A stretch of 14,558 nt of DNA from an uncultured Bacillota bacterium (GCA_905208455.1 CAJLPK010000039.1:1-14558); one strand, 5' to 3'; shown: positions 7,494 to 14,341, numbered from the stretch's first letter. Program-made: numbers and translations. Notes: generated by a model from the sequence alone, not told the origin.

Positions 7494-8471
7494 ATGGATG
7501 TAATTGCATACGGGATTCCAGTTATGGATTTACTCATCAATATCGATCACGGCTTGGCGCCGAATGAATCGATAGACATCAACCAGACTTCATGGCAATA
7601 TGGCGGGAAGGTTTCGACGGGGCTGATTGCAACAAAACTGCTCTGCGATTGCGAATGCAGCATGGCGGGCACTACCGGCGGTATGTTTGGGCGCCTGATT
7701 CGCCGTGAATTTGAACGGCATGGCATTGACGTGTCTCATTTGCGTCACGAGGAAGAAACGGATTCACAATTCTGTGTATGCCTTTCGGTTTTATCGGACA
7801 GCACGCGGAATATTATGGTGAAACGCGCCACTGTACCCAATTACACGCCGGAGGAAATACGGAGGCAGGCTGCGTTTATTCAATCTGCTTCCTATGTGTT
7901 TTTAGCGGACTCTAAGCCATACAGCATAGAGGCAGCGAAGGTAGCGCATGAGGGAAACGGCAAGGTGGTGTACGATGCTGACCGTTATTATGAGCAAGGG
8001 ATGCCGGAGATGCTGGCACAATGCGACTATCTCATTGCCAGTGAATTTGTGTACCGTCATCTTTTTGGGCAGAGTATGGAGTGGGAGAATAACTTAAGGC
8101 AGATGCGCGCCATGTGCCGTCCCGGGGCCGTTGTCGTTGTAACATTAGGGGGAAAAGGCTTGGTAGGGCTGGATGAAATGGGCTTTTTCCAGCTGCCGGC
8201 TTACCAGGTGGAGGTCGTGGATACCACGGGCGCTGGGGATGTATTCCATGGGGCTTTTTTAGCGGGCATGATTCAAGGCATGGATGTCCGACAGGCTTGC
8301 AGGTATGCCAGCGCTGCTGCCGCGATCAAGTGCACGAGAATCGGCGGCCGGGCCGGGATCCCAAGCGAGCGCGTTTGTAAGGATTTTATGGAAACAGGAA
8401 AGATAGACTATACAGAGATAGACAGGCGCGTAGCATATTATCGCAATCCACCGATGGGAAAGGATAAATAA
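7494..8471 (+). CDS. PfkB/ribokinase-family sugar or nucleoside kinase
   Basis: A 325-residue ATP-dependent kinase of the PfkB family. The second PfkB signature is clear: D243-T-T-G-A-G-D249-V-F-H-G, with D249 the catalytic base and the G-A-G anion hole. The first region (G37-G38-K39-V-S-T42) aligns with the ribokinase GGKGAN motif, but Thr replaces the substrate-binding Asn. Substrate cannot be read from sequence. It lies 18 bases after the nucleoside phosphorylase gene, with a GAGGGGG ribosome site, and the two are surely co-transcribed. A substrate from nucleoside breakdown (ribose, ribose 1-phosphate, or a nucleoside) is therefore the leading guess. The hairpin terminator begins at its stop codon. 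Confidence 0.87.
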   Translation: MDVIAYGIPVMDLLINIDHGLAPNESIDINQTSWQYGGKVSTGLIATKLLCDCECSMAGTTGGMFGRLIRREFERHGIDVSHLRHEEETDSQFCVCLSVLSDSTRNIMVKRATVPNYTPEEIRRQAAFIQSASYVFLADSKPYSIEAAKVAHEGNGKVVYDADRYYEQGMPEMLAQCDYLIASEFVYRHLFGQSMEWENNLRQMRAMCRPGAVVVVTLGGKGLVGLDEMGFFQLPAYQVEVVDTTGAGDVFHGAFLAGMIQGMDVRQACRYASAAAAIKCTRIGGRAGIPSERVCKDFMETGKIDYTEIDRRVAYYRNPPMGKDK

Positions 8472-8495
8472 AAGAGGAGCACTGCTCCTCTTTTT
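8471..8495. terminator. Bidirectional rho-independent terminator
   Basis: GAGGAGC (8474-8480), loop ACT and GCTCCTC (8484-8490) form a perfect stem. It is extended by AAA/TTT and followed by five T on the plus strand; the complementary A-rich flank gives a T-run for minus-strand transcripts. It closes the plus operon and the convergent PerR gene. Confidence 0.9.
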
Positions 8496-8516
8496 AGTAT
8501 AATGAGTGTAAATCGA

Positions 8517-8918
8517 TCAGCACTCCGACTCCGCCTCAGCACATTGCGGACACAGGCCGTCTAAGATGAGTTTATGGGCCGTTACCTTGCATCCCATATT
8601 TCTTGCGGTCTGGTCTACATGCTCCATATAGGGCACAGGCAAATCCACGACTGCACCACAGCGCATACAGCATAGATGATAGTGCGGCGCAGGATTGCGG
8701 TCAAATGCTTCCGGCCCATCCATGCGGCCCACCTTAGCGAGCTTGCCGAGCTTACATAAAATATCCAGATTACGGTATACCGTGCCTAGGCTAATATTGG
8801 GATCTTCTTTGCGCAGCATATCAAAGATGTATTCTGCGGTAGGGTGCGTGCCGCTGTTTTGCACAGCCTCAAGAACACGGCTGCGCTGTTTTGAATTTCG
8901 ATAATGTACAGTAGACAA
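8517..8918 (-). CDS. perR: Fur-family metal-dependent repressor, PerR-like
   Basis: A 133-residue DNA-binding repressor. An N-terminal winged helix (about 1-75, with N-I-S-L-G-T-V-Y-R-N-L) is followed by a dimerisation domain. The structural zinc site is complete: C84-x-x-C87 and C123-x-x-C126. The regulatory metal ligands match Bacillus PerR with a constant offset of 12: H25, D73, H79, H81 and D92 (PerR H37, D85, H91, H93, D104). The Asp at the last position, where Fur has Glu, favours peroxide-sensing PerR over Fur or Zur. The start is TTG: no Met occurs before residue 34, and GAAGAAGG sits seven bases upstream. No catalase or peroxidase gene is nearby. Symbol assigned on ligand pattern, not on targets. 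Confidence 0.88.
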   Translation of the reverse strand: MSTVHYRNSKQRSRVLEAVQNSGTHPTAEYIFDMLRKEDPNISLGTVYRNLDILCKLGKLAKVGRMDGPEAFDRNPAPHYHLCCMRCGAVVDLPVPYMEHVDQTARNMGCKVTAHKLILDGLCPQCAEAESEC

Positions 8919-8925
8919 TGCAAAA

Positions 8926-8933
8926 CCTTCTTC
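8926..8933 (-). promoter_or_regulatory. Ribosome binding site for the TTG-initiated repressor gene
   Basis: On the minus strand GAAGAAGG is followed by seven bases and TTG. It decides the TTG start at 8918, as no ATG is available nearby. Confidence 0.7.
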
Positions 8934-8959
8934 TATCAGGAATTATTCTTATTAACCTT

Positions 8960-8988
8960 ACTATATCGGAAAATTCGTCATTTAGCAA
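8960..8988 (-). promoter_or_regulatory. Probable promoter of the PerR-like gene
   Basis: Minus-strand TTGCTA (8988-8983, 4 of 6) and TATAGT (8965-8960, 5 of 6) have a 17-base spacer. Transcription would start near 8953, inside the A/T-rich stretch 8941-8955, leaving about 35 bases of leader. Confidence 0.5.
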
Positions 8989-9042
8989 GAAATAATCTTT
9001 GTAAAAACTGGGAAAAATTGAAAAGACAAGCAAAGGAAACTT

Positions 9043-9071
9043 TTTACAATGCGCATTTTATGGTATATTAT
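9043..9071 (+). promoter_or_regulatory. Promoter of the pyruvate kinase gene
   Basis: TTTACA (9043-9048, 5 of 6) and TATTAT (9066-9071, 5 of 6) are separated by 17 bases. An overlapping extended -10, TGG-TATATT, starts at 9061. The start would be near 9078, about 35 bases before the ATG. The rest of 8919-9112 holds the divergent repressor promoter and nothing else I recognise. Confidence 0.6.
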
Positions 9072-9112
9072 GGACAGGATTCGATAAAAAACCAAAGAGG
9101 TGTAGCAGATAG

Positions 9113-10852
9113 ATGAGAAAAAAAACAAAGATTATTTGTACCATCGGCCCGGCCAGTGAATCGCCGGCTGTGCTGAAAAAGCTGGTAAAAGGCGGTGCGA
9201 ATGTATTCCGCTTAAACTTCTCCCACGGAGATCATGCAGAGCATGAAAAGCGGATCAAGGATATTCAAGCGCTCCGCAAGGAAATGAATATGCCGATTGG
9301 CATTATGCTGGATACCAAAGGACCGGAGATCCGTATCAAGACCTTTGAAAAAACGCCGGTGGAATTATCCGAAGGGGATACCTTTACACTGACGACCCGT
9401 GACGTAGAAGGCACCAAAGAGATCGTATCCATCACTTATGAAGGGCTGCCGCAGGATGTACAGCCCGGTACCGTGATCTTGATTGACGATGGATTGGTCG
9501 CGATGGAGGTGCTGGAAGTGAAAGACGGCACGGACATTGTCTGCCAGGTGAAAAATGGCGGGCAGCTCAGCAACCGCAAGGGGGTCAATGTGCCCGGTGT
9601 GGATGTAAAGCTGCCATCCATTACAGAAAAGGATATTGAGGATATTTTATTCGGCATTGAGCAGGGCATTGACTTTATTGCGGCTTCTTTTATCCGCAGA
9701 GCGCAGGATGTGCTGGAGATTCGCCAGTTATTGCAGGAGCATGGCGGAGAGGGGATCCAGATCATCAGCAAGATCGAATGCCACCAGGCGATTGTAAACA
9801 TTGAGGAAATTGCGAAAGCCTCGGATGCTGTTATGGTAGCACGCGGTGACTTGGGCGTTGAAGTGCCGCTGCAGCAGGTTCCGATTTTCCAAAAGGAAAT
9901 TATACAGTTGTGCAAATCCATTGGACGCCCGGTCATCACGGCAACCCAGATGCTGGATAGCATGATCCGGAACCCAAGGCCTACCCGCGCAGAAGTCAAT
10001 GACGTTGCCTCTTCGGTATACGATGGCTGTGATGCCGTGATGCTGTCCGGGGAAACGGCGGCAGGGAAGTATCCGGTGGAAGCGCTGAGTACGATGGCCT
10101 CCATCTGCCAGCATGTGGAAAACCATGCGCGTATCCTACCATCCTCCACCATGGAAAAAGAGGAATATAACATCACGGATGCTGTATCCCATGCCTGCTG
10201 TGAATGCGCGCGGGACGTTAATGCCAAAGCCATTGTAACCTCTACCTCCAGCGGTTATACGGCGAAAATGATTGCAAAGTTCCGTCCTGGATGCCGCATC
10301 ATTGCAACAACGCCATCTGAGTCTGTGTACAATAAGCTCTCCTTAACCTGGGGCGTAACGCCTGTTGTCGCGCCGCAGAGCACATCGACAGACGAGATGC
10401 TTAAGCAGACGGTGGATACGGCCAAGCTGACCGGCTTGGTACATGATGGCGATGTGGTTGTTATTTCTGCGGGCGTACCGCTGGGCGTTTCGGGCACTAC
10501 CAACCTATTGAAGGTTTCGATGGTCGGCGACGTGCTGGTGCGCGGCCGCGGCATTGGCAATGGAACGGTGCGTGGGCATGTATGCGTGGCGAAAACACTG
10601 GACGATTGTACATCGATGTCCTCTCGAGATATTTTGGTTGTCAAGGAAACGGATGACAGATACCTGCCGTATATGAAAATGGCGCGTGCTATCGTATGTG
10701 AAAATTCCAACGTCAGCAGCCATACGGCTGTATATGCCATCAAACAGGGCAAGCCCGCCATCATTGGCGCTTTGGGTATTACAGAGCAGCTTAAGTCCGG
10801 CGATGCCGTTTCGCTGGATATCAGCCGTGGGCGTGTATTCAGGCGCTCATAA
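9113..10852 (+). CDS. pyk: Pyruvate kinase with C-terminal PEP-utiliser domain
   Basis: A 579-residue glycolytic enzyme converting PEP and ADP to pyruvate and ATP in the cytoplasm. The TIM-barrel A domain carries R33, N35 and S37 (F-R-L-N-F-S-H-G), then D-T-K-G-P-E-I-R. The Glu in that motif is the residue found in potassium-dependent enzymes. The B lid domain is about 72-170. Catalytic K220 and E222 follow, then the ARGDLGVE motif and the substrate loop P-R-P-T-R-A-E-V-N-D. An extra C-terminal domain of about 100 residues (475-579) contains S-S-H537-T-A and matches the PEP-utiliser mobile domain seen in Bacillus-type pyruvate kinases. The signature reads K-I-E-C-H-Q-A: Cys223 replaces the usual Asn after the Glu. 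Start at 9113 with GAGGTG ten bases upstream. Confidence 0.96.
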   Translation: MRKKTKIICTIGPASESPAVLKKLVKGGANVFRLNFSHGDHAEHEKRIKDIQALRKEMNMPIGIMLDTKGPEIRIKTFEKTPVELSEGDTFTLTTRDVEGTKEIVSITYEGLPQDVQPGTVILIDDGLVAMEVLEVKDGTDIVCQVKNGGQLSNRKGVNVPGVDVKLPSITEKDIEDILFGIEQGIDFIAASFIRRAQDVLEIRQLLQEHGGEGIQIISKIECHQAIVNIEEIAKASDAVMVARGDLGVEVPLQQVPIFQKEIIQLCKSIGRPVITATQMLDSMIRNPRPTRAEVNDVASSVYDGCDAVMLSGETAAGKYPVEALSTMASICQHVENHARILPSSTMEKEEYNITDAVSHACCECARDVNAKAIVTSTSSGYTAKMIAKFRPGCRIIATTPSESVYNKLSLTWGVTPVVAPQSTSTDEMLKQTVDTAKLTGLVHDGDVVVISAGVPLGVSGTTNLLKVSMVGDVLVRGRGIGNGTVRGHVCVAKTLDDCTSMSSRDILVVKETDDRYLPYMKMARAIVCENSNVSSHTAVYAIKQGKPAIIGALGITEQLKSGDAVSLDISRGRVFRRS

Positions 10853-10885
10853 AATAGAATACAATGCAAACCTGAAAACGGATGC

Positions 10886-10911
10886 ACAAAAGGGTGGAAA
10901 CACCCTTTTGT
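10886..10911 (+). terminator. Hairpin between pyk and galU, probable terminator
   Basis: ACAAAAGGGTG (10886-10896), loop GAAA, and CACCCTTTTGT (10901-10911) form a perfect 11-base stem with a GNRA tetraloop. The U-tract lies within the outer part of the 3' arm (TTTTGT). The hairpin ends 26 bases before the galU ATG. I see no convincing promoter after it. Confidence 0.75.
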
Positions 10912-10937
10912 AATCTTAGGATGAGAGGAGTAAGCAG

Positions 10938-11816
10938 ATGAAAATTCGCAAGGCAATCATTCCGGCAGCTGGAATGGGGACCCGGTTTTTGCCGGCAACC
11001 AAGGCACAGCCTAAAGAGATGCTGCCGATTGTAGATAAGCCGTCGATTCAGTATATCATTGAGGAAGCGGTGGAGGCCGGTATTGAGGATATTCTCATCA
11101 TTACAGGGCGCAGCAAACGCGCGATAGAGGATCATTTTGACTATTCCCCTGAGCTGGAACGTGAGCTGGAGAAAAAAGGCAAGCTGGATGTCTTGGAAAA
11201 TCTCCGAAAAATTTCAGATATGGTCAACATTCAGTACATCCGCCAAAAAGAGCCGCGCGGGCTGGGCCATGCGGTATATTGCGCTCATTCTTTCATCAAT
11301 GAGGAACCGTTTGCGGTGCTTCTGGGCGATGATGTGGCGGTATGCGAAAAACCAGCCATTGGGCAGCTAATGGACGTATACGATGCCTACCATGCTTCTG
11401 TGCTTGGTGTATCCACAGTGCCAGAGGCACTGGTCAGCAGTTACGGGATCGTAGCGCCGGACTTGAGCTTTCAAAGCAGTGTGCCGGGGCTGTCTAAGGT
11501 ATGCGGATTGGTAGAAAAGCCGCCGTTGGAGAAGGCACCGTCACGAACGGCTATTTTCGGAAGATATATCATTACCCCGGGGATTTTCGAGGTGCTGGCC
11601 CGCACGAAACCGGGGGCAGGCGGAGAGATCCAATTGACAGACGCTCTCAAAGAGCTGATGCAGACAGAGGATATGTATGCATTGGACTTTGAAGGGAAAC
11701 GGTATGACATTGGTTCAAAAATCGGCTTTTTGAAAGCAACGGTGGACTTTGCTTTGAAGCGCGATGACTTGAAGGAGCCGTTTATGGCATTTCTAAAGGA
11801 AAAAGTACAGGCATGA
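10938..11816 (+). CDS. galU: UTP-glucose-1-phosphate uridylyltransferase
   Basis: A 292-residue nucleotidyltransferase making UDP-glucose from UTP and glucose 1-phosphate, for cell-surface polysaccharides, glycolipids and galactose use. N-terminal nucleotide-binding motif A-A-G-M-G-T-R-F-L-P-A-T-K (10-22), then P-K-E-M-L-P. Metal/substrate D131-D132 lie in L-L-G-D-D-V, K194 in V-E-K-P, and G-G-E-I-Q-L-T-D-A-L at 228-237. Length and motif order are those of bacterial GalU, not glucose-1-phosphate thymidylyltransferase. AGAGGAG at 10924-10930 lies seven bases before the ATG. The stop overlaps the next gene's start (ATGA), so the two are translationally coupled. Expression depends on readthrough of the upstream hairpin or on a promoter I cannot see. 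Confidence 0.96.
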   Translation: MKIRKAIIPAAGMGTRFLPATKAQPKEMLPIVDKPSIQYIIEEAVEAGIEDILIITGRSKRAIEDHFDYSPELERELEKKGKLDVLENLRKISDMVNIQYIRQKEPRGLGHAVYCAHSFINEEPFAVLLGDDVAVCEKPAIGQLMDVYDAYHASVLGVSTVPEALVSSYGIVAPDLSFQSSVPGLSKVCGLVEKPPLEKAPSRTAIFGRYIITPGIFEVLARTKPGAGGEIQLTDALKELMQTEDMYALDFEGKRYDIGSKIGFLKATVDFALKRDDLKEPFMAFLKEKVQA

Positions 11817-13102
11817 AAATTATCAAAAATATTTGGCTTCTGCCTATGCAAGGCGAAGAGGATGCCATTCAGGACGCTGAGCTGCAAATCGAAGGGGACA
11901 CGATTCTGTATGCCGGGCCGGCCAGCCGTGCGCCCAAGGCACAGGAATGCGATGAGATCATCGATGGCGGGGCACGGATTGCGATGCCTGGCTTTGTCAA
12001 TACGCATGCGCACAATGCCATGGTATTGTTCCGCGGCGCTGCAGATGATTTGCCGCTTCATAGATGGCTGACAGAGCGTATTTTTCCCATGGAAGATGAG
12101 CTTGATGAGAACGCCGCCTATTGGGGCAATATGCTAGGCATTGCAGAGATGATACGCAGCGGCACGGTTTGCTACAACGATATGTACTTTTTTACTGAGC
12201 AGGAGATTGCCGCGGTAGAGAAAACAGGCATAAAAAGCGTTTTAACTCGATCGACGGCGTGCCAGGAGATGGACCAGAGCGCAATAGAGCAAAAGCTGAG
12301 CGTATATGATACCCTGATGGCCTATCAGGGCGCAGCAGATGGGCGCATTTCTGTTACGGTATCGCCGCATGCTGAATATACATGCAGCGCGCCTTATTTA
12401 AGAGCTTGCGGACAAAAGGCAGGGGCGCTGGGCATACCGCTGCATATCCATATTTCGGAAACAGCGTTAGAGCACGACGAGTGTATCCAGCGCCATGGCA
12501 AGAGCCCGATGGCGCTGCTGGAGTCCTTGGGCGTACTGGAGAATGAAGTGTATGCTGCGCATTGCGTCTATACCAGCCGGGCGGACCATGAAATCATGAA
12601 AGAGTACGGAGTAACAGCGCTGCATTGCCCGGATTCTAACCTTAAGCTGGCCAGCGGCATTGCGCCGGTAGCGCAGATGCTCAAAAGCGGGGTCAAGCTT
12701 GCCTTGGGAACGGATGGTGCTGCCAGCAATAATAACCTGAATATGATGGAAGAGATGCAGCGTATGGTGCTGATGCAAAAGGGAATCACGCGGGACGCCG
12801 TGAGCATGACGGCGAAGCAAGCGGCACACATTGCGACCAGAGCGGGCGCAGAGGCGCTGCATACCGGAGGCGGCGTATTGGCAGAGGGATATAAAGCAGA
12901 TATAATCCTGGTGGATACGCAGGTGCCGCACATGCAGCCGATGTACAATGCCCTGCATAACCTCGTCTATGCGGCCCAGGCAGGGGATGTATGGATGAAT
13001 ATGGTCAATGGCCGTGTATTGTATCAAGCGGGGGAATATAAGACCCTGGACATTGAAAAGGTCATCGCTGAAGCGGCAAAAGCGGCTGAGAGATGGATGT
13101 AA
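11813..13102 (+). CDS. mtaD: Amidohydrolase, 5'-methylthioadenosine/S-adenosylhomocysteine deaminase type
   Basis: A 429-residue metal-dependent hydrolase of the TrzA/AtzA-MtaD branch of the amidohydrolase superfamily. It is predicted to deaminate methylthioadenosine or S-adenosylhomocysteine to the inosyl forms. Visible ligands and catalytic residues are H65-A-H67 (after P-G-F-V-N-T), H186 (S-P-H), H213 and E216 (H-I-H-I-S-E), H250 (A-A-H-C) and D301 (G-T-D-G-A). The stretch R-G-A-A-D-D-L-P-L-H-R-W-L is typical of MTA/SAH deaminases. Small beta domains are formed by the two ends (about 1-55 and 355-410). The gene overlaps galU by four bases; its ribosome site is weak (AAAGGA, 12 bases away), so coupling is likely. 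Related guanine, chlorohydrolase or other adenosine-like substrates cannot be excluded. Confidence 0.87.
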   Translation: MKIIKNIWLLPMQGEEDAIQDAELQIEGDTILYAGPASRAPKAQECDEIIDGGARIAMPGFVNTHAHNAMVLFRGAADDLPLHRWLTERIFPMEDELDENAAYWGNMLGIAEMIRSGTVCYNDMYFFTEQEIAAVEKTGIKSVLTRSTACQEMDQSAIEQKLSVYDTLMAYQGAADGRISVTVSPHAEYTCSAPYLRACGQKAGALGIPLHIHISETALEHDECIQRHGKSPMALLESLGVLENEVYAAHCVYTSRADHEIMKEYGVTALHCPDSNLKLASGIAPVAQMLKSGVKLALGTDGAASNNNLNMMEEMQRMVLMQKGITRDAVSMTAKQAAHIATRAGAEALHTGGGVLAEGYKADIILVDTQVPHMQPMYNALHNLVYAAQAGDVWMNMVNGRVLYQAGEYKTLDIEKVIAEAAKAAERWM

Positions 13103-13108
13103 GCGTAT

Positions 13109-13138
13109 AAAAAAAGAGCTGGTTTACAGCTCTTTTTT
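13109..13138. terminator. Bidirectional rho-independent terminator
   Basis: A-tract, AGAGCTG (13115-13121), loop GTTTA, CAGCTCT (13127-13133), then T-tract. It is symmetrical in A and T flanks, serving the amidohydrolase gene and the convergent gene whose stop lies at 13145. Confidence 0.9.
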
Positions 13139-13144
13139 ATTTTG

Positions 13145-14026
13145 TCATTCCTGGGCGGGTGTACTGGCCTGAACGATATTGGCGTTATGCTCAGCATCCT
13201 GGATGGGCAGGCCCTCTGCCGTGCTCCCAGTAAAATACAGGCAAAATTGGCCGCCCAGCGTATTATCTGAAATGGTGGCGGCGCCATGCGGCATTCCGCA
13301 GAAAGAAGCGGCGAAATAACGATCGCCTATCTGTACGATACAGGCCCGCTTTTCATAGCTGGTCTGGCCGCCGAAAATTTTAAGAAGCTTTTGCCCTTCC
13401 TCCGCATTGGCGGGCTCAAATTCAAGATGATTGGTACCGCCGACACGCACGGCATTGAAATAGAGCTGGCTGGAAAAATCAATGACAAGAAACTGCTGAT
13501 TGGCAGCGATCATCGGATTGACTTCAGACCAGGGGGTGGTCTCTCCATATTCCCGGGGCCGCACGGTAGAGGGCTTTTCTTCTGGTGTTTTTACCTCTAC
13601 AATGGCGTTGCGCTGTACACCCGCAGAATACATGGCCTGGAGCGTTTCCTCCCCGATGAGCCCATCCTGCGTAAGGCTGTTCTTTTTTTGAAAAGATAAG
13701 ATAGATTGCTGCGTCATGCTGACAAAATAGCCAGAGGCCTTATAGCGGAAATACCCCAGCGCACGCAAACGATCCTGTACGGCTCCGACCGTGGTGCCGC
13801 GCCCCCCCACGACAATGGGCAATTCATCCACCCAAGGAGAAGCTTCGGGGAGACTGCTTTCAGGGGAGGCAGAAGGCGTAGGGGCCGCAGAAGCTTGAGA
13901 AATGGATGAAGCGGAGGGGCTGACGGAGGGCTGACCGTTTTTGCCGCAGCTGCGAAACAAAAGAAAGCCCAATACAATCATGAACCCCGCTACAACGCAT
14001 AGAAGGATTTTTGGAACCTTTCGCAT
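13145..14026 (-). CDS. Membrane-anchored peptidoglycan-binding-domain protein
   Basis: A 293-residue protein: membrane anchor about 6-25, then a long linker rich in S, P and A (about 31-65). A PG_binding_1 domain follows (about 78-133, with V-Q-D-R-L-R-A-L-G-Y-F and D-G-L-I-G-E-E-T), then a C-terminal domain about 168-285. That last domain carries G-G-T-N-H200, F-E-P, a Y/F-G-G turn, C-G-M-P-H247-G and a final H280-N. I recall this motif set from uncharacterised Bacillota cell-wall proteins, with no known activity. It is not a YkuD L,D-transpeptidase, since the S/T-H-G-C motif is missing. Start at ATG 14026 because GGAGG lies five bases upstream; the GTG at 14032 overlaps that site. Probably sits outside the membrane bound to the wall. 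Confidence 0.82.
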   Translation of the reverse strand: MRKVPKILLCVVAGFMIVLGFLLFRSCGKNGQPSVSPSASSISQASAAPTPSASPESSLPEASPWVDELPIVVGGRGTTVGAVQDRLRALGYFRYKASGYFVSMTQQSILSFQKKNSLTQDGLIGEETLQAMYSAGVQRNAIVEVKTPEEKPSTVRPREYGETTPWSEVNPMIAANQQFLVIDFSSQLYFNAVRVGGTNHLEFEPANAEEGQKLLKIFGGQTSYEKRACIVQIGDRYFAASFCGMPHGAATISDNTLGGQFCLYFTGSTAEGLPIQDAEHNANIVQASTPAQE

Positions 14027-14050
14027 GGACACCTCCTGTATAACAGCCTT

Positions 14051-14079
14051 ATTATATCATTGATGGGAGGGCCAAGCAA
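14051..14079 (-). promoter_or_regulatory. Promoter of the peptidoglycan-binding protein gene
   Basis: A perfect TATAAT on the minus strand (14056-14051) has TTGCTT (14079-14074, 3 of 6) exactly 17 bases upstream. The start would be near 14044, about 18 bases before the ATG and just ahead of the AGGAGGTG site. Confidence 0.6.
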
Positions 14080-14101
14080 ATCGAGCAAAAATGAAAATAT
14101 A

Positions 14102-14110
14102 TGATATACT
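14102..14110 (+). promoter_or_regulatory. Extended -10 promoter of the small cysteine-rich gene
   Basis: TGA-TATACT is an extended -10 element 24 bases before the ATG at 14135; no clear -35. It faces away from the minus-strand promoter at 14051-14079. Confidence 0.45.
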
Positions 14111-14134
14111 TGATTTATATAGGAGGCGGAAAAG

Positions 14135-14314
14135 ATGATTTGCAACTGCCCAATATGCGGCACACTGATGGGCCAAAAAGAACAGGGCATAGAGAGCAAG
14201 TGTATTTGCCCTGCGTGCCAGCACACCTGCGATATTTGCCTGGGAAGCGGGCAGATGATGGAAAAGGGCGGGCCTGTACCGCTGGATATTCTACTAAAAT
14301 ATGAGAACGAATGA
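14135..14314 (+). CDS. Small cysteine-rich zinc-ribbon-like protein, 59 residues
   Basis: A short gene with a strong ribosome site (AGGAGGCGG at 14121-14129, five bases before the ATG), an upstream extended -10 and its own terminator. All of these argue that it is real. The protein has C3, C5-x-x-C8, C23, C25-x-x-C28 and C32-x-x-C35-x-G-x-G, eight cysteines in 59 residues. The CxxC pairs suggest one or two structural zinc sites. The C-D-I-C-L-G-S-G stretch resembles one repeat of the DnaJ zinc-finger. The last 20 residues hold no cysteine. No membrane segment. Function unknown; I do not recognise a named family. Confidence 0.75.
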   Translation: MICNCPICGTLMGQKEQGIESKCICPACQHTCDICLGSGQMMEKGGPVPLDILLKYENE

Positions 14315-14340
14315 AAAAGCGGCCGGTTACGGCCGCTTTT
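14315..14340. terminator. Bidirectional rho-independent terminator
   Basis: AAAA, GCGGCCG (14319-14325), loop GTTA, CGGCCGC (14330-14336), TTTT. It starts right after the stop of the small cysteine-rich gene and ends two bases before the stop of the convergent coat gene. Confidence 0.88.
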
Positions 14341-14341
14341 C

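Noticed and set aside
8904..9116. 70-codon plus-strand frame between the repressor and pyruvate kinase genes
   Set aside because: It covers both divergent promoters and runs into the pyk start; no ribosome site and no recognisable protein features.
9436..10233. 265-codon minus-strand frame inside pyruvate kinase
   Set aside because: Shadow frame of a strongly conserved gene; S/I-rich with no domain.
10855..10865. TAGAAT/TACAAT as a galU promoter -10
   Set aside because: No acceptable -35 at 16-18 bases, and a terminator hairpin lies between it and galU.
14101..14304. 67-codon plus-strand frame overlapping the small cysteine-rich gene
   Set aside because: It starts within the promoter. The competing frame from 14135 has the ribosome site and patterned CxxC pairs.
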